Part shown: in pieces, positions 27,601-39,300 of the stretch | Numbering within the stretch: the first letter of the stretch is position 1 | Layout of the letters: each line of letters begins with the position of its first letter | Program-made: the position numbers and the translations under genes | Source of the DNA: Onchocerca volvulus | Lineage: Eukaryota; Nematoda; Chromadorea; Rhabditida; Onchocercidae | Direction of reading: 5' to 3' | NCBI GenBank assembly: GCA_000499405.2 | Contig: HG738139.1 | Span: 16,158,858 to 16,222,857 of the forward strand | Length of the DNA stretch: 64,000 nucleotides | The notes under the pieces: model-generated | The model's database searches: none | What the model saw: only the letters and a program-made list of their open reading frames with translations | What the model was told of the DNA's origin: nothing

Positions 27601-27941
27601 TGCTTATAAAAGCTGCTTTATATAAAAAAAAAAAAAAAAAAAAAAACAGTCATATAATGTTCTCATACTTGACATTATAATGCTGAAATTCCATACTGAA
27701 ATGATTGAACTATAAATGAAAAACTTCAACTTAAGATTTGATATAGAAATCTTCAATCTCCGTCCTCCTATTATAAGATCAAAGTGAGCAAGTTATCTAT
27801 ATCTAAGATCGATATAGAGTTTTGAAGTTTGTCAATTCCACTGACATACAATCTTGCAAGTGGAATGTTTTATATGTAAGTTGCGATTTTAGATCAAGCA
27901 ACTGAACAGTTATCTGACAAAAATTGTGTTTTTTTTTTTTG

Positions 27942-27993
<52 letters not shown>

Positions 27994-28565
27994 AGAGATT
28001 TGGATAACTTACATCCGCACTCGTGATTCGTGATTTAGCCTATCAGCCATTTGATGGATTGTACTCGCTGATACACGCCGTCTTTTTAATTCCTAAATTT
28101 CAAAGTAAACTGTGGCAAAAATAAATGAATACTTGTCAGGTATGAGAATGCTCTGAAATTTGTTGAACTATTATTATGTTATTGTATTTTGCTATAGATT
28201 ATAAATTCATAACATGATATTTCATAGAGTTATCCTAATCTCATTTGAAGGCCATATTTCGGATTCGAAAACAATGTTAAAAATATTGCAGCGTCAAAAG
28301 AATGAACACTAAAATATTTCAAAATATGTAAATGTTAATACAGAAATATTTAAAATTTTGAGAAGAAAATGAAGAAAGATTTTACTTCTTCTGGCGACAT
28401 GCCTTCTCGTATGCTGGGAACCCTCATCAATTGTTCATGCGTGAAAATCCAACGAGATGACGATGGAACCGAAGCAGAGACGGATGCTGCTGCAGCTGAT
28501 TGACGTTCACCTGATGCAGCCGCTTGCGAAGTACTGATATTTGTTGTTACACTTGCCGCTGACAT
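18612..28565 (-). CDS. cit-1: Cyclin T, regulatory subunit of P-TEFb
   Basis: Cyclin T binds and activates CDK9 to release paused RNA polymerase II. Eighteen exons join in phase to about 778 aa (human cyclin T1 is 726): 28386-28565, 28013-28092, 27397-27478, 27011-27133, 26641-26701, 26371-26436, 26245-26282, 25580-25687, 22848-22920, 22508-22678, 22188-22316, 21760-21900, 21287-21544, 20983-21124, 20573-20836, 20161-20326, 19835-20027 and 18612-18673. The first cyclin box starts at RWIFTHEQL and continues with HMHRFFVFHSF, AACLFLAGKSEECPRKLDHV and LENLVLQTI. The second includes FDLSVDIPHPYV, YTAKAIACVCIQMACLW and WYKQVDPTMSLDKLL. The remainder (about residue 290 on) is polar and Gln/Ser/Pro-rich, with RIDLSDYKLRNN resembling the conserved cyclin T LKEYR block, a HHRKR stretch and a poly-Pro, acidic end (LPPPPLPPPNEELEDGEVL). 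Introns 5 and 12 need GC donors. The start is the first in-frame ATG after a leader-type acceptor. Confidence 0.95.
19100..19237 (-). other. Candidate cassette exon inside the last cyclin T intron
   Basis: A 138-base open segment bounded by TTTAG on one side and a GTTTAG donor on the other. Its phases (2 bases at the start, 1 at the end) match the flanking cyclin T exons exactly, so inclusion keeps frame. It would add 46 residues rich in Arg, Ser and Cys (for example PCRSSPRYRRGEWRR). It is less AT-rich than the surrounding intron. The gene is also in frame without it, so it would be optional. Confidence 0.35.
22921..25579. other. Cyclin T intron 8, 2.7 kb
   Basis: The longest cyclin T intron, splitting the second cyclin box. 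It contains several long A or T runs (for example near 23116-23141 and 24428-24449), a TA microsatellite, and a less AT-rich island at about 24580-25050. The frames at 23172-23474 and 24682-25033 have no recognisable domain. Confidence 0.6.
24554..24578. repeat. (TA)n microsatellite
   Basis: About 12 TA units, directly visible, in cyclin T intron 8 at the left edge of the less AT-rich island. Confidence 0.9.
27943..27992. repeat. Homopolymer of 50 G
   Basis: An uninterrupted run of 50 G on the plus strand, preceded by a T run and GC. It lies in cyclin T intron 2, starting 20 bases after the 5' splice site; in transcript orientation it is C50. It is very exceptional against the AT-rich background, and the assembled length should not be trusted exactly. 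Confidence 0.95.
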
Positions 28566-28580
28566 TGCTGACGGCACAAG

Positions 28581-28590
28581 CTGAAAATTG
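28581..28590 (-). promoter_or_regulatory. Likely trans-splice acceptor of cyclin T
   Basis: AATTTTCAG ends at 28581, 15 bases before the cyclin T ATG. A strong acceptor so close to the start codon, with no upstream coding exon found, is typical of nematode spliced-leader addition. A 5' untranslated exon further upstream is the alternative. Confidence 0.5.
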
Positions 28591-30443
28591 AAATCAGAAC
28601 TCTATTACATCAGCGTTCATCCATAATGTTACATTGACAAACACGACATATAACTGGTATGGCAAAATTATTTCGGTATAGATACAAAGTCATTAGAACT
28701 CATGTAACAGTCTAGTGATATTAGTAAACAATATTAAAATATTAATAATAAACAATACTTTTTAAAGAGTCTTTTAGATGCAAGAAATAAGCTAAAAAGA
28801 TAAATCATTACATATTCAATCTGATAACTGTTAGCAGCAATGCAGACAGAGGAAAATTTGGTCGTGCTGAGATTTAGAATTTTGAAAAAAGAAACTAAAG
28901 AATTAATAAATGAAATGCAAAATTTGAGGTCCAAAGTCTAGTTGCTGCAAAAGAAAATATTTCGTAATGATAGAAGAGCATGTGCAATTCTAAGAAAATG
29001 GGATGGAAACAATTCCATCTGGAAGCACCCATTTAATATCTTACCGACTATGAAAACTGGTGAGATAATAATGGATAAAAATTTGAGTAAATTGTGATGT
29101 TTTAGAAGTCTGGATAAACGTCTATTAAGCCTGTGAACAGCATTTTTAATGAGATAATAATGAAGCGGTAATAATGCTAAGCATCAATATTAAATGTATT
29201 GTTATATTTTCTAAATAAAAATTCAAATAATATGTTATCTATTATAGAATTGTCTATTGCGGTAAAAATCTACAACCAAAATAGTGCGTTTATAATTACA
29301 TCCTAAAGTAAATAACTGCCTTATTTAACGGGAAACATCTTATTCACCAATATATATTTGAGGTCTGCTTCCAGCTGTTTAACTATCACAGTTTTTAATT
29401 CATTTACTAGTTATATATGGCTACTGATAAGTATTATTTGCTTTTTGACACTTGGATTTATCTGCAACCATTAAAATATCTTTTTAAAACCCATTTGATT
29501 AACGAAGCAATTACAACACATTAATTAAAACCTCACTTGCCGAAAAAGTATGATTAGGCAAGCAACCGAAGCTGTAATTTCAAGTAAAAAAATGATCAGA
29601 TATGCTATTCATCAGAAAAAAAATATTTTTTATAGAACAATTTTATGCAAATTTCTTGGCCTTCAAATATTTCAAACACCTTGTTCAGTTCTAATACGCT
29701 TCATCAACTGGACTTATAAAGAAATTAAAATATATAAACATGTTTTAAGTAATGTTTTACACGCTACTGTCTAATTTCAATGCCTTTCTTTCACGAATTA
29801 AAGTTTTTCACGAAAATTTATCTTTCAGTCATATGGGAGATAATCGTTTTCTGTACTTCTGGAGCATGCGCTTTTTTAGCAACGCATTGGAAGAATATTA
29901 ATTTCGATATGGCCAATGAATATACTTCCCAGAAAAATCTAACCTAAAAGAGATGATAAATTAAATTTGATAAATGTCTAATGTCGGCTTGAATACGAAA
30001 TTAAGCCATGAAAAAGAACTAAACTAATAGAGCGATCTGACAAAATAAAATACTTGGTGAAATGTCCAGTATAATAATATCAAATCAAACGTCAAAAAAT
30101 CAAAGTAGCAGAAGTCCGACTTACATGAGAATACCAAATTGTACCAGGAAGACTGCCAGTACCTCGAATTCACCGCCACTTACCCCGAACCAACAACCAT
30201 TAATAAACGCGACCGCAACACGCACGCGCGTCCTGTCAACCGTATGAAAACAATCATGAGCATCACGAGGGAATTTAAATTTTGACGCAGTATGCAATTT
30301 ATTTCAAATCAGGGCTTTTTTTTTGAGAAATTTCATCAAAATTTGAAAAAAAGAAAGAAGGTGGAGTTTTTTGATCTGAAAGAAAAGACAGAATACTCAG
30401 TGAGTCAACGAACGAGTGGAAGGGATCGCGGTAATATTTATAA

Positions 30444-30462
30444 GCATGCATGCATGCATGCA
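30444..30462. repeat. (TGCA)n microsatellite
   Basis: GCATGCATGCATGCATGCA, followed by related CACACATGCATG. Self-complementary tetranucleotide repeat within the less AT-rich part of the divergent spacer. Confidence 0.9.
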
Positions 30463-32994
30463 CACATGCATGTTCACGGATGTACGTTTACGTACATGAT
30501 GTGTATGTGTGTTTGCATAGGTTTAGATGGATGCAAAAGAAGCTAGGATGTATTAATAGGAATAAGTTTGTTAGGAGGGTTGGAAAAAAGATGGGTTGAC
30601 AAGCAAGAAAAAAGGGATGGGACAAGGGAGGGTAAAGGAGTTGCTTCAACGTGGCGCTTTTTATTGCTTCAGCTTGGAGAGGCCAAGGCCACGGATGGAC
30701 AGACAGGCCTATAATTTGAGGCATTTCCTTCCCGCCCTTCCCTCCCTTCCACCTTCTCGCTTCTTCTTTTGCCGATAGTATTTAGCTCAACCCATTCCAA
30801 TTTCAACTCGACCCATCCATTCTCTGTTCGACGATTTCTGAGAAGACGAAAGCAGCACAGGACAAGATATATTTACGGATTTTTGGAATTACTTCAAGAA
30901 ATGTAGCAAAATAAAAGCGATTATTTGCGGATTTTCACAATCAAAATTGGCAACAACAACAATTTCGATCAAATTTAAAGGATAAGGAAGAAATGAGAAG
31001 AAAGGATTTGACTTTTACGATTGTTCTAAAATGATTTTGGCAGAAACGGAAAGCAAGAGGAAGTGTGAACGATGACGAACTGATTCATTTACAGTTGCTT
31101 GCAATAACATGAATGATTATGGTTCTTTATCTTATCAATAGATTTCTTCTGTGGATGAAGCACCAATCAATGGCCAATATAAAATGATCCATCACAACAA
31201 AATCATCGTCATACATTCTGCTCACTTTTGCTCATTATCAATTTTGAATACGCTGCTTCCTTAATTTGCTAATCCTGATTGTCTCCTTTTTTCTGAATTT
31301 TCACCAAATTCTTGCTTTCTCTTTATTTGTTATTACTTCTACTCTTCATTTTTTGGAATTTCGCTATTTTCAAATTGCAAGTTTTAATGCCTGGATTATT
31401 TGATTGACCGATCCTTCCCATATCGTGATGATATTATTGCGCAAATGATCATGTATCCGGTGAGAATTTACGATATCAACATTAGCCTGTTTACGATCTT
31501 GAGTGATAACGGTTCGTTTTTTCATCAAATTTAACTTCATTTATGATGGGTTTGAAGAATTCATTTCATAATTTATATAAATTCTAAATCACCTGCATCC
31601 TTTTACCGAAACATTTTGTCTAATTAATTGCATAACATATAGGAACAAAGTCGAAGTCATGGCAACCAGAAAAATTACTCAAAAGTTGGCAGTTTAAAGT
31701 TAAATATATTAAAGTTTCTTAGTTGATGGTTCAGCTCTTTTAAATTTAACGATATCACCCATTCAATCTAAAATTTTTATTTCTTTTGCAACCTATCAGC
31801 TCGGCTTTAATTCTATCAAATTTAAAATTACAATTTCTATAGCACAACTAAAATAAAGGAAAAATAAAAAAAAAATGCATATACGAAATTCTGAACAATT
31901 TTCATCATTGTATAGAATTTGAATCGAACATAACCCAAAAATTTTTAAACTGAAAAAATGAAGTCCTTTCCAGTAATGGAACAATTCCTTGATTTCAAAA
32001 ATTGAAGAAATAAAATCCGCTCTTTATTGAATGCATCATTTACCATTCCTCTATGCTCAAACATCAAAGTTTTATTCCTTTTTTTTTTTTCATTATGAAT
32101 TTGGGAGTGAGCGCATTTATGAATTGAATATTTTAATAGATGATAAAAAGAAATGTATGAAATTTAAAAGTATTATGAAAGGACTTATAAAAAAACATGT
32201 TATTTCAGATGTCTAGTTAATCGTTGATATTTTTATGAGAGATAATTAAAATTTCTTTCGATTTATTCTTTCATTTATCGAAAGAATTCTAAAGTTGTTT
32301 TCCTTTTATGTTCTAAAGTTTTTGTTTCCTTTCTATTGTCTTTTTATCATCCCTACTAACTTATTCTGTCCATCAATAGAAGTGTCACATTTGTCGCCTG
32401 ATTAGATTTTTCATGAGGGAAATTATGCGCTTATTTCATGGCAACAATTGCTAGTACCTCTTCAATAGTCATTATAAGAAGTAAGGGAAAGACAATCAAA
32501 CAAATAACAATTTGCTACTAAAAAATTATATTTACTTCTTTAATATGCAATATGCAAGCATTTAAAGGGTTTCATTTCTCTTCATTCTATTAGCAAATGC
32601 TGTTTATTGAAATTGCTTTATTCATAAAGATGAGCTATTAATAAAAGTTTAAAAATAGCGTAAGCTTAGCATTTCTGGAAAATTTATGCAATAATTTCAA
32701 GCAATATTTGCATGTACAGTTAATTATTAGTATTCAAAAAAAATTGGCATCATAGAATAATGGAAATTGCTAAACAAAGATGACTTAATAAGCTAAATTT
32801 CAGTCAATGATTATAACTTTTACAATGTTAGGGTATTTGAAATGTGTACCACATAATTAATTAATTAATTGTATATGTATGGAATAAAGTATGGAGTAAG
32901 TTTTAGATGATATCCTCCAATAATGCGCATATTATTTTCAATTTATCGTTTGGCTAAATGTATAACTAATTAGTTGGATGTGCATAATATTTCG

Positions 32995-33020
32995 TTTTTT
33001 TTTTTTTTTTTTTTTTGCAG
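32995..33020 (+). promoter_or_regulatory. Strong 3' splice acceptor ahead of the receptor gene
   Basis: A run of 22 T followed by GCAG. It begins a leader of 361 bases before the receptor ATG at 33382. It could be a trans-splice site or the acceptor of an intron in the 5' untranslated region. Confidence 0.55.
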
Positions 33021-33381
33021 GTCTTGAAGCGGAAAAATCAAAAATTTCTACATCAGTGACTTCAGCCGAAAATATCCGGATATTGTGACCGGTAAAAATC
33101 GTCGAAAGTCGATTTGTTGGAAAATATTAACTGCATGAATGATCTAATCTCAAAATAAATCGTCCAATCATCAAAATGCGATTATTTTTGCGAGTTTCCA
33201 AAGCAATCCACTAGTAAGAGAGGAATCGCAGGAATCTGTCCGAGTATTCTTTATGATTCGTGTGAATTATAAATTCATGGCTTAACGCTCTTCTGATCAA
33301 GTCTCTAATCCTACCACTCTTTTGCTGATCCCTATTTCTCCGAGAACTTTGTAAACTTCCCATGAATTGAATTTGTGCTTC
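33021..33381 (+). other. Probable 5' untranslated region of the receptor
   Basis: This stretch lies between the strong acceptor and the receptor start. It contains short upstream open frames, including an ATG-AAT-TGA mini-frame at 33362-33370, just 11 bases before the main ATG. The long gap and upstream ATGs could lower translation; that is inference. Confidence 0.4.
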
Positions 33382-36300
33382 ATGGATGAAAACGTCGACA
33401 GTGGATGGAATCCGGCATTATCCATTTCAACTGATGCAACTCTTTCATCGGCGACGACAACTACTATTCTTAGTACCGCGGTGAGCGATCACTTAAGCTG
33501 GGGCGTAATTGTCCTATCCGTTATTATGGGCGCTATTTCTATCGTTACAATTGTTGGCAATTTGGCTGTTTTATTATGCTATTATTTGGATAAAAATATC
33601 CGTCAGCCAAGCAATTATTTCATCTTCTCATTAGCGATTTCAGACTTGGTAAGTTCAATTTTCATAAATCTTACTAATGCTTATTTAATCGACGTAATTA
33701 CTGGCAATCAACTATTTATAATTCACTTGACACAAATGTTTTTATTATTTATTTGCGCTTAACTTTCGATTTATTTGCTGTGTTGCTCAGCAAAATTTCG
33801 AAATTTTTGAGCAAATATTTCCAACAAATTTGCTAATTTTACAATTTTTCCAAAATTTTATTTATGAATTTTACATTTTTGCCATATCATTGGATATAAC
33901 TGATCTTGATATTTCAAAATGCTGCATTTCCTAATTTCTTTGAAAAATTTCATGTAAAGTATTTTTTAAAAAGAAAAAAAAAGGAAGCGAAAATGAGAGA
34001 AAAAAAGAGAGCATGTTTCTGTAAGAGAGAGAGAGCAAACTTAAAGCTTTAGGCAAAAATTGTTAAAAATAAAGTTTTATTCAATTTTGCAAAAGTTGAT
34101 TTTTTACTCGTTGTTGCCCTATTCATCCCTATAAATTTTAATAACTTTTGACTGATATTTGAACAAGCAGATGAGCTAATTTAAGAGAACGTCCAGTTAG
34201 CTGACTTGCAATTCCTGCAATATTTTTAACTTTGAAATTGTATAGGAAATATCTTGTCTGAAATATCCCATGTCCCACATCAAGCCAGACTATTTATCAG
34301 TGATGCATGCCGAATTTAATTATTACTTTTAATATATTGCTTTCTTCAAATAGATTAATAAATAATTTTCCAATCAGCGATGTACCATGCGGTGTGTTTC
34401 AGAAAATTATAATTACAAACTTTCAAATCAACACTCATTTTCAATATTTCGCATAATTTGTTGAATTGTTTGGGAAAATATTCAATAAGCATTTTTTTGA
34501 CGACGAAATATTTATGATGCAAAAGAAAAGGAATTTAGTGTTTATCAATTCAGAATGTTTGCATATTTTATGCTTCTTTTAGCATAGTTTAAGTATAGAA
34601 CGGACAATTTTGGACGCATTTCGCCCATTTTCATTTTACTTCATTAGCTTCTCGTCTTTTTGCATAACACTTGGCAAAAATATTTCTGATGTGAATTATT
34701 TGCTAACGAAATTCGAGTAAATGTAGAATTATGGAAAGAGAAGATTGAAGGGAAAGGAATCATTTTAGAATGAACCAATTGAACACATTTCGAATTGCCT
34801 TTTTTTGTTGGAATTTCAAAAAATTTATTTCATAAAAAAAAAAAAAAAGAAAAAATGAATGCAGAAGAATGAATTGAATTGAACTAAATTGGAGGAATAA
34901 AGATAAAAAAGACAAGAGATGAATATTGTAACATGATTGTAAAATATTATTTTTGAACTGAAACATTTAAGTATTTTCGTTATTAAATAAAGAAAAAAAA
35001 AAGGAAGAAATTTAATTGCTCTGATACAGCTTGCTTCCCAATATTAATTATTTATAGATGGCATAAGTGGAATGGGTAAAGATTCGTTTACTTTTTATTT
35101 TAATTAAACTAATATTTGTGAGAAAATATTTAATTGCAACATATTTTCGAAATAAAAAAAAGGAATGGAATTTCATATTAAAAAAGAAAAGAAACAAATT
35201 CATTTGGAATACTAGGAAAGCGATGAAATTTAAGTTAACAAAGAGAGCAAATTTTTAACTTATTTTCATTCATACTTAATGAAAATGAGAATTATAATTG
35301 ACTTTCACTTCTATCGCATGCATTCAACTGCTTTGATTAATTACGAATCCAACCGTTTGAAATTAGAATATTACTTTTTCTCCTGTTATCGTTAAGTAAC
35401 ATTTTACAAACAACTCCCGTGTGTGTGTGTGTGTGTGGACAAGCAGATACACAACAGGGAATGAAAGGGGAAAGGTTGAATCTTTATTATGCAATTTTTC
35501 AATTTAAAATTTATGAAGCAACTGGGAAAAGCTGTCATTTGCATTTAGTTTTAACAGATTTTGGATAAAAAAAGAAAGATGAAATAGAGGAAGAATGAAA
35601 TTTTGTACTACTGAATGGTCTAGAAGGTATTGGTACTGGCTAGGAATCATGAAATTTCTCATTTGTAACATTCAGGACTGCAAAAAATGTAAGCAGTCTT
35701 TTTTTTTGTATTTCAATTTCATTCAAAATTATTTTCCATATTAACTTTGCATGAAAAAACAAAAAAGAACTTATGCATACCTTACGGAGAATATTATACA
35801 ATGTTAAAAGATATAAATTATTGATCGATTTTTATTTTTGTTTTTGAAATTGTAAATGCAACATATCCCCAAATATATAATAAATTATGCTTATTTACAA
35901 GTCGATACCATTCTTATCTTTCATAGAATTGAATGGATTATTGTCTAATTACGATTTTAGGAAGATTATTAGCATCATTTCTTATGATACCATTGATTTT
36001 ATTGCCTTCAATAAACTATATAGTAATTTGGCCTGAAATAAAAATTCCTCCATTCTCAGTTTTGTTTATTTTCCAGGAACGGCTCATTTTGCAAACAAAA
36101 TTAGATAAAATTAAATCATACATATAGAATGTATTCAGATATTTAGCTCTCAATTTTCAAGTTTTTCCCATTTCGATGCCTTATTTACTTTAAGCCAAGT
36201 CATTTCTCATTCCTGAAATTGCTCCTAAATTTCAATTGATATGTGAATTAGCAAATATATATATATTTATATATGCTAATCTTACACCGCGTGGAAAAAA

Positions 36301-39300
36301 AAAACGAAAATTAATCCATAAACATTAAAAATATGAAATCCTGTATCAATCAAATATTCGCTTTACAGGATTTCTAAATTTTCTTTGGGATTTCTAAACT
36401 GTGATCAAATTCAAGAATCAATAAGACAATAATTTTCTTTAATGATTAATATTCTGTTAAGTATATGATTATATTTATGATTGAAATTTTATATTTACAA
36501 TAAGCCATTGCATATTTTTTCACTTTTGCGAGCAAGACATATATTTACGGAAAAAATATTTTACAAATAGCTTTTGGAAGGAATAAATGATATTAGCTTG
36601 GAAATAAATATTTATTTCAGTCCACCTTGGTCTTCATTACTCATTCCCGTGGGAAAGATTATCTAACTGAACGCTCTGGCTCATATTCTAAGGCTATTTA
36701 TATAAGCTAGCTTAAGGCATAGGCTAATCGCAAGCTAGCATCAATATCATAAACAAATGAGACAAATATAAACCAACGAATTATTCAATATTCTTATAGA
36801 AATAAGCAAATAAAATATGTAAAGAAAAACGTTTCATGAATATTTACGAATAAGTAAATAGCATTGATGTTTCTTCTCAAATTAGCATGTAAAGTAGGTT
36901 TGATCACAGTTATAACAATTAATAAAAGTTGAATTAATGGAAAGAAAAAGAAAAATTGGAAATACATAAACTCATGAATCGATATTAAAGGATTTCTTTG
37001 GTTTACTTTCAAGAACAAAAAAAAAAAAAAAAGAATGAAAAGTGACCAAATGACAATGGTAATAGAAAAAATATCTATCCTATGTGAGATATAAATATAC
37101 TAATCTTTATATTCAATTAAAAGAAGACATTTCCTTCCCAAATGAAAAATAATTTTTTTTTTTTTTTAATATTTCAAAATTTGGCAAAAAAAAATTCTGA
37201 AGCGGTGACTAAGATTTAAGAAAATGTCGAAATGATATCATTGTTTAGACTATTCAATCAAACTTTGAACATATGAAGTGTTGGTATCGATAAATAATTT
37301 AGAGTTTTGAGGAGACAAATATTTACAGATAATCTTGAACTTTGCTTATAATATAACAGGAAAGTCAAATTATTTATAATAAGTTTAAATTGAAATTATA
37401 TAACTGAATAAATAAATTTAGAAAAGAGAGAGAGAGAGAGAGAAATGTCTAATACGTACTAAATCGTTTAAAAATTTATTGCTAATAGTTAAATTTAGTA
37501 ACAAGTGACCAACTGAATTTAATAAATCAATAAGCAAATTCACACTGTAAATTTGACATTATTATTAAATGACTTTAATTCGAAATCATTTCTTTCTGTG
37601 TTTTTTCTTTTTTTTATAATTTTTATCATATTTGAACTGAATTTAAGTTTGTTCAACAAGTATTCAAACATCGATAATGTTGATTTTTTCCTATCTTTAA
37701 TTCCTATTTACTCCGCAATTATCCCTTTCAATAAGCAAGAATATTATTTTTTTTTTTCTAGTGAAAATGTTTTCCGATACAATTTCTATTAGCATAAATG
37801 ATGAGTGAAACATTTTCGATATTAAATTCTGACTCTTCTTCATGCTTTAAGTGTTCAAATATAATTTTTTTATAAGAAATTATTGAAATGTGAATAAAAG
37901 AAATTAAATTCTTTTTTATTTTTCCTCTAAATATTTGCAAAACAATTTTTTAAAATTGTTATATCTATGAAAACCTCTTTTAGCCTTATTATTTCCCATA
38001 TTACATATGTCATTAGAAAACTGATCAATATTGTTGTCTTTCAATACAATCATTTAAATGAAGCTATATTGAATTTAAAATTTGTTGATATTCTTATCAA
38101 AAATCTATTGAAAAAATGAAGTGTGCTTTTGAAACGTCTTTGATTTCAAAAGGAAAATTTTTTCTGAGTTCATTTTTTTGTTTTTTCTTTTACTAAGTCA
38201 TCATCCTTCCATTTTTGAGTAATTCTAAGCGAAATAAATCCAAAAATATTTACAAATAATAATAAAAAAAGAAAATCAATTTTTCCAATCTTTTTTTGGA
38301 TTAATTTTTTCCCTTTACAGTAACTTCCTGTATGGGTAACATCTTCATCGAACAAATGAAATTACTTCAGGACTTTCTACAGCTAATAAATTTTGACTTC
38401 AGCAAGATATGATACAAATTGGAAAGCTAATAGAAGCATAAGTTAATTAACTGATAGCATTAAATTCATAGCCGTAGGCAAAATACTTTTTGGTCGAGCC
38501 AAGCCATCTAGTCTCGGGCCGTGTTTTTTTTTATTCGATATTCTTCCTGAATCGCTTTTGTCAACAGCACACAAGAAGGCCACTGCCTGCGAAATCCAAT
38601 TTACCTATTTTTCATCTTTCCCCATCTCTTGCCGTAGAATCCGCCGTTGCAAATGCCTTTCTCAAGGATAGGATTCGTTAGATTAAGGATCGAAAGAGGA
38701 ATGAAAGAATGAACAAAAAACTTTCTCTTTTTTTTGCCGCGATACAGCGGGAAATTTATCAATGAAGGAAAACACAGAACAGAAAGGGAAAAATGAAAAA
38801 AAAAATGTTTTGAAAAAACGATTTGTTTATCTATTTCGACAAATTTTATAAAGATTCCTGAGAATTACTGTTAAATTGAAAATTAAGGACTGAACAAAGT
38901 GGTTGTACTTCACAAATCCAAAATGATGTTTGCAATCGATTATACAAAAATTGATTCAGAATGAAATTCATTTATTCACTTTGGTAGTTCAAGACTAATT
39001 ATTCACCAAAAAAAAAAAAGAAAAAAACATTTGAATAGATGAAATATGTAATAATGATGACTAAAGATTTAATTGTGGAGAAAGCGAGAAAAAGAAAGAT
39101 TTAGAGAGATCCTTTCATCTTTCATACATTCTGTTCTTAGAATCAAATTAAAAAAATTATTTAACTTTTTTTTAAATATCACATTGAATTATCAGAAATT
39201 ATCATTCATCTTATTTTCTTGTCCTCTGAATATTACCCAAATGATCAATGATTGAATGTGATAATTTTAGATCAAAATATTTAATTGAGAAGATGATTCT

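Larger units (their letters stand above)
28591..33020. other. Divergent spacer between cyclin T and the acetylcholine receptor
   Basis: The two genes point away from each other across this 4.4 kb, so promoters for both should be here. The interval about 30060-30860 is less AT-rich than its surroundings and contains CG-bearing words, a TGCA repeat and CCTTCCC/CTCCCTTCC blocks. The open frames in it (30062-30247 plus, 30488-30724 minus, 30596-30778 plus) look like by-products of that composition. No exon could be linked to either gene. Confidence 0.5.

Noticed and set aside
28734..28934. Hydrophobic minus-strand frame upstream of cyclin T
   Set aside because: Composition typical of translated AT-rich DNA; cannot be spliced in frame to cyclin T, whose start follows a leader-type acceptor.
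38490..38681. Open frame with mixed composition in receptor intron 1
   Set aside because: No domain, no splice sites in matching phase; best explained as a less AT-rich intronic patch.
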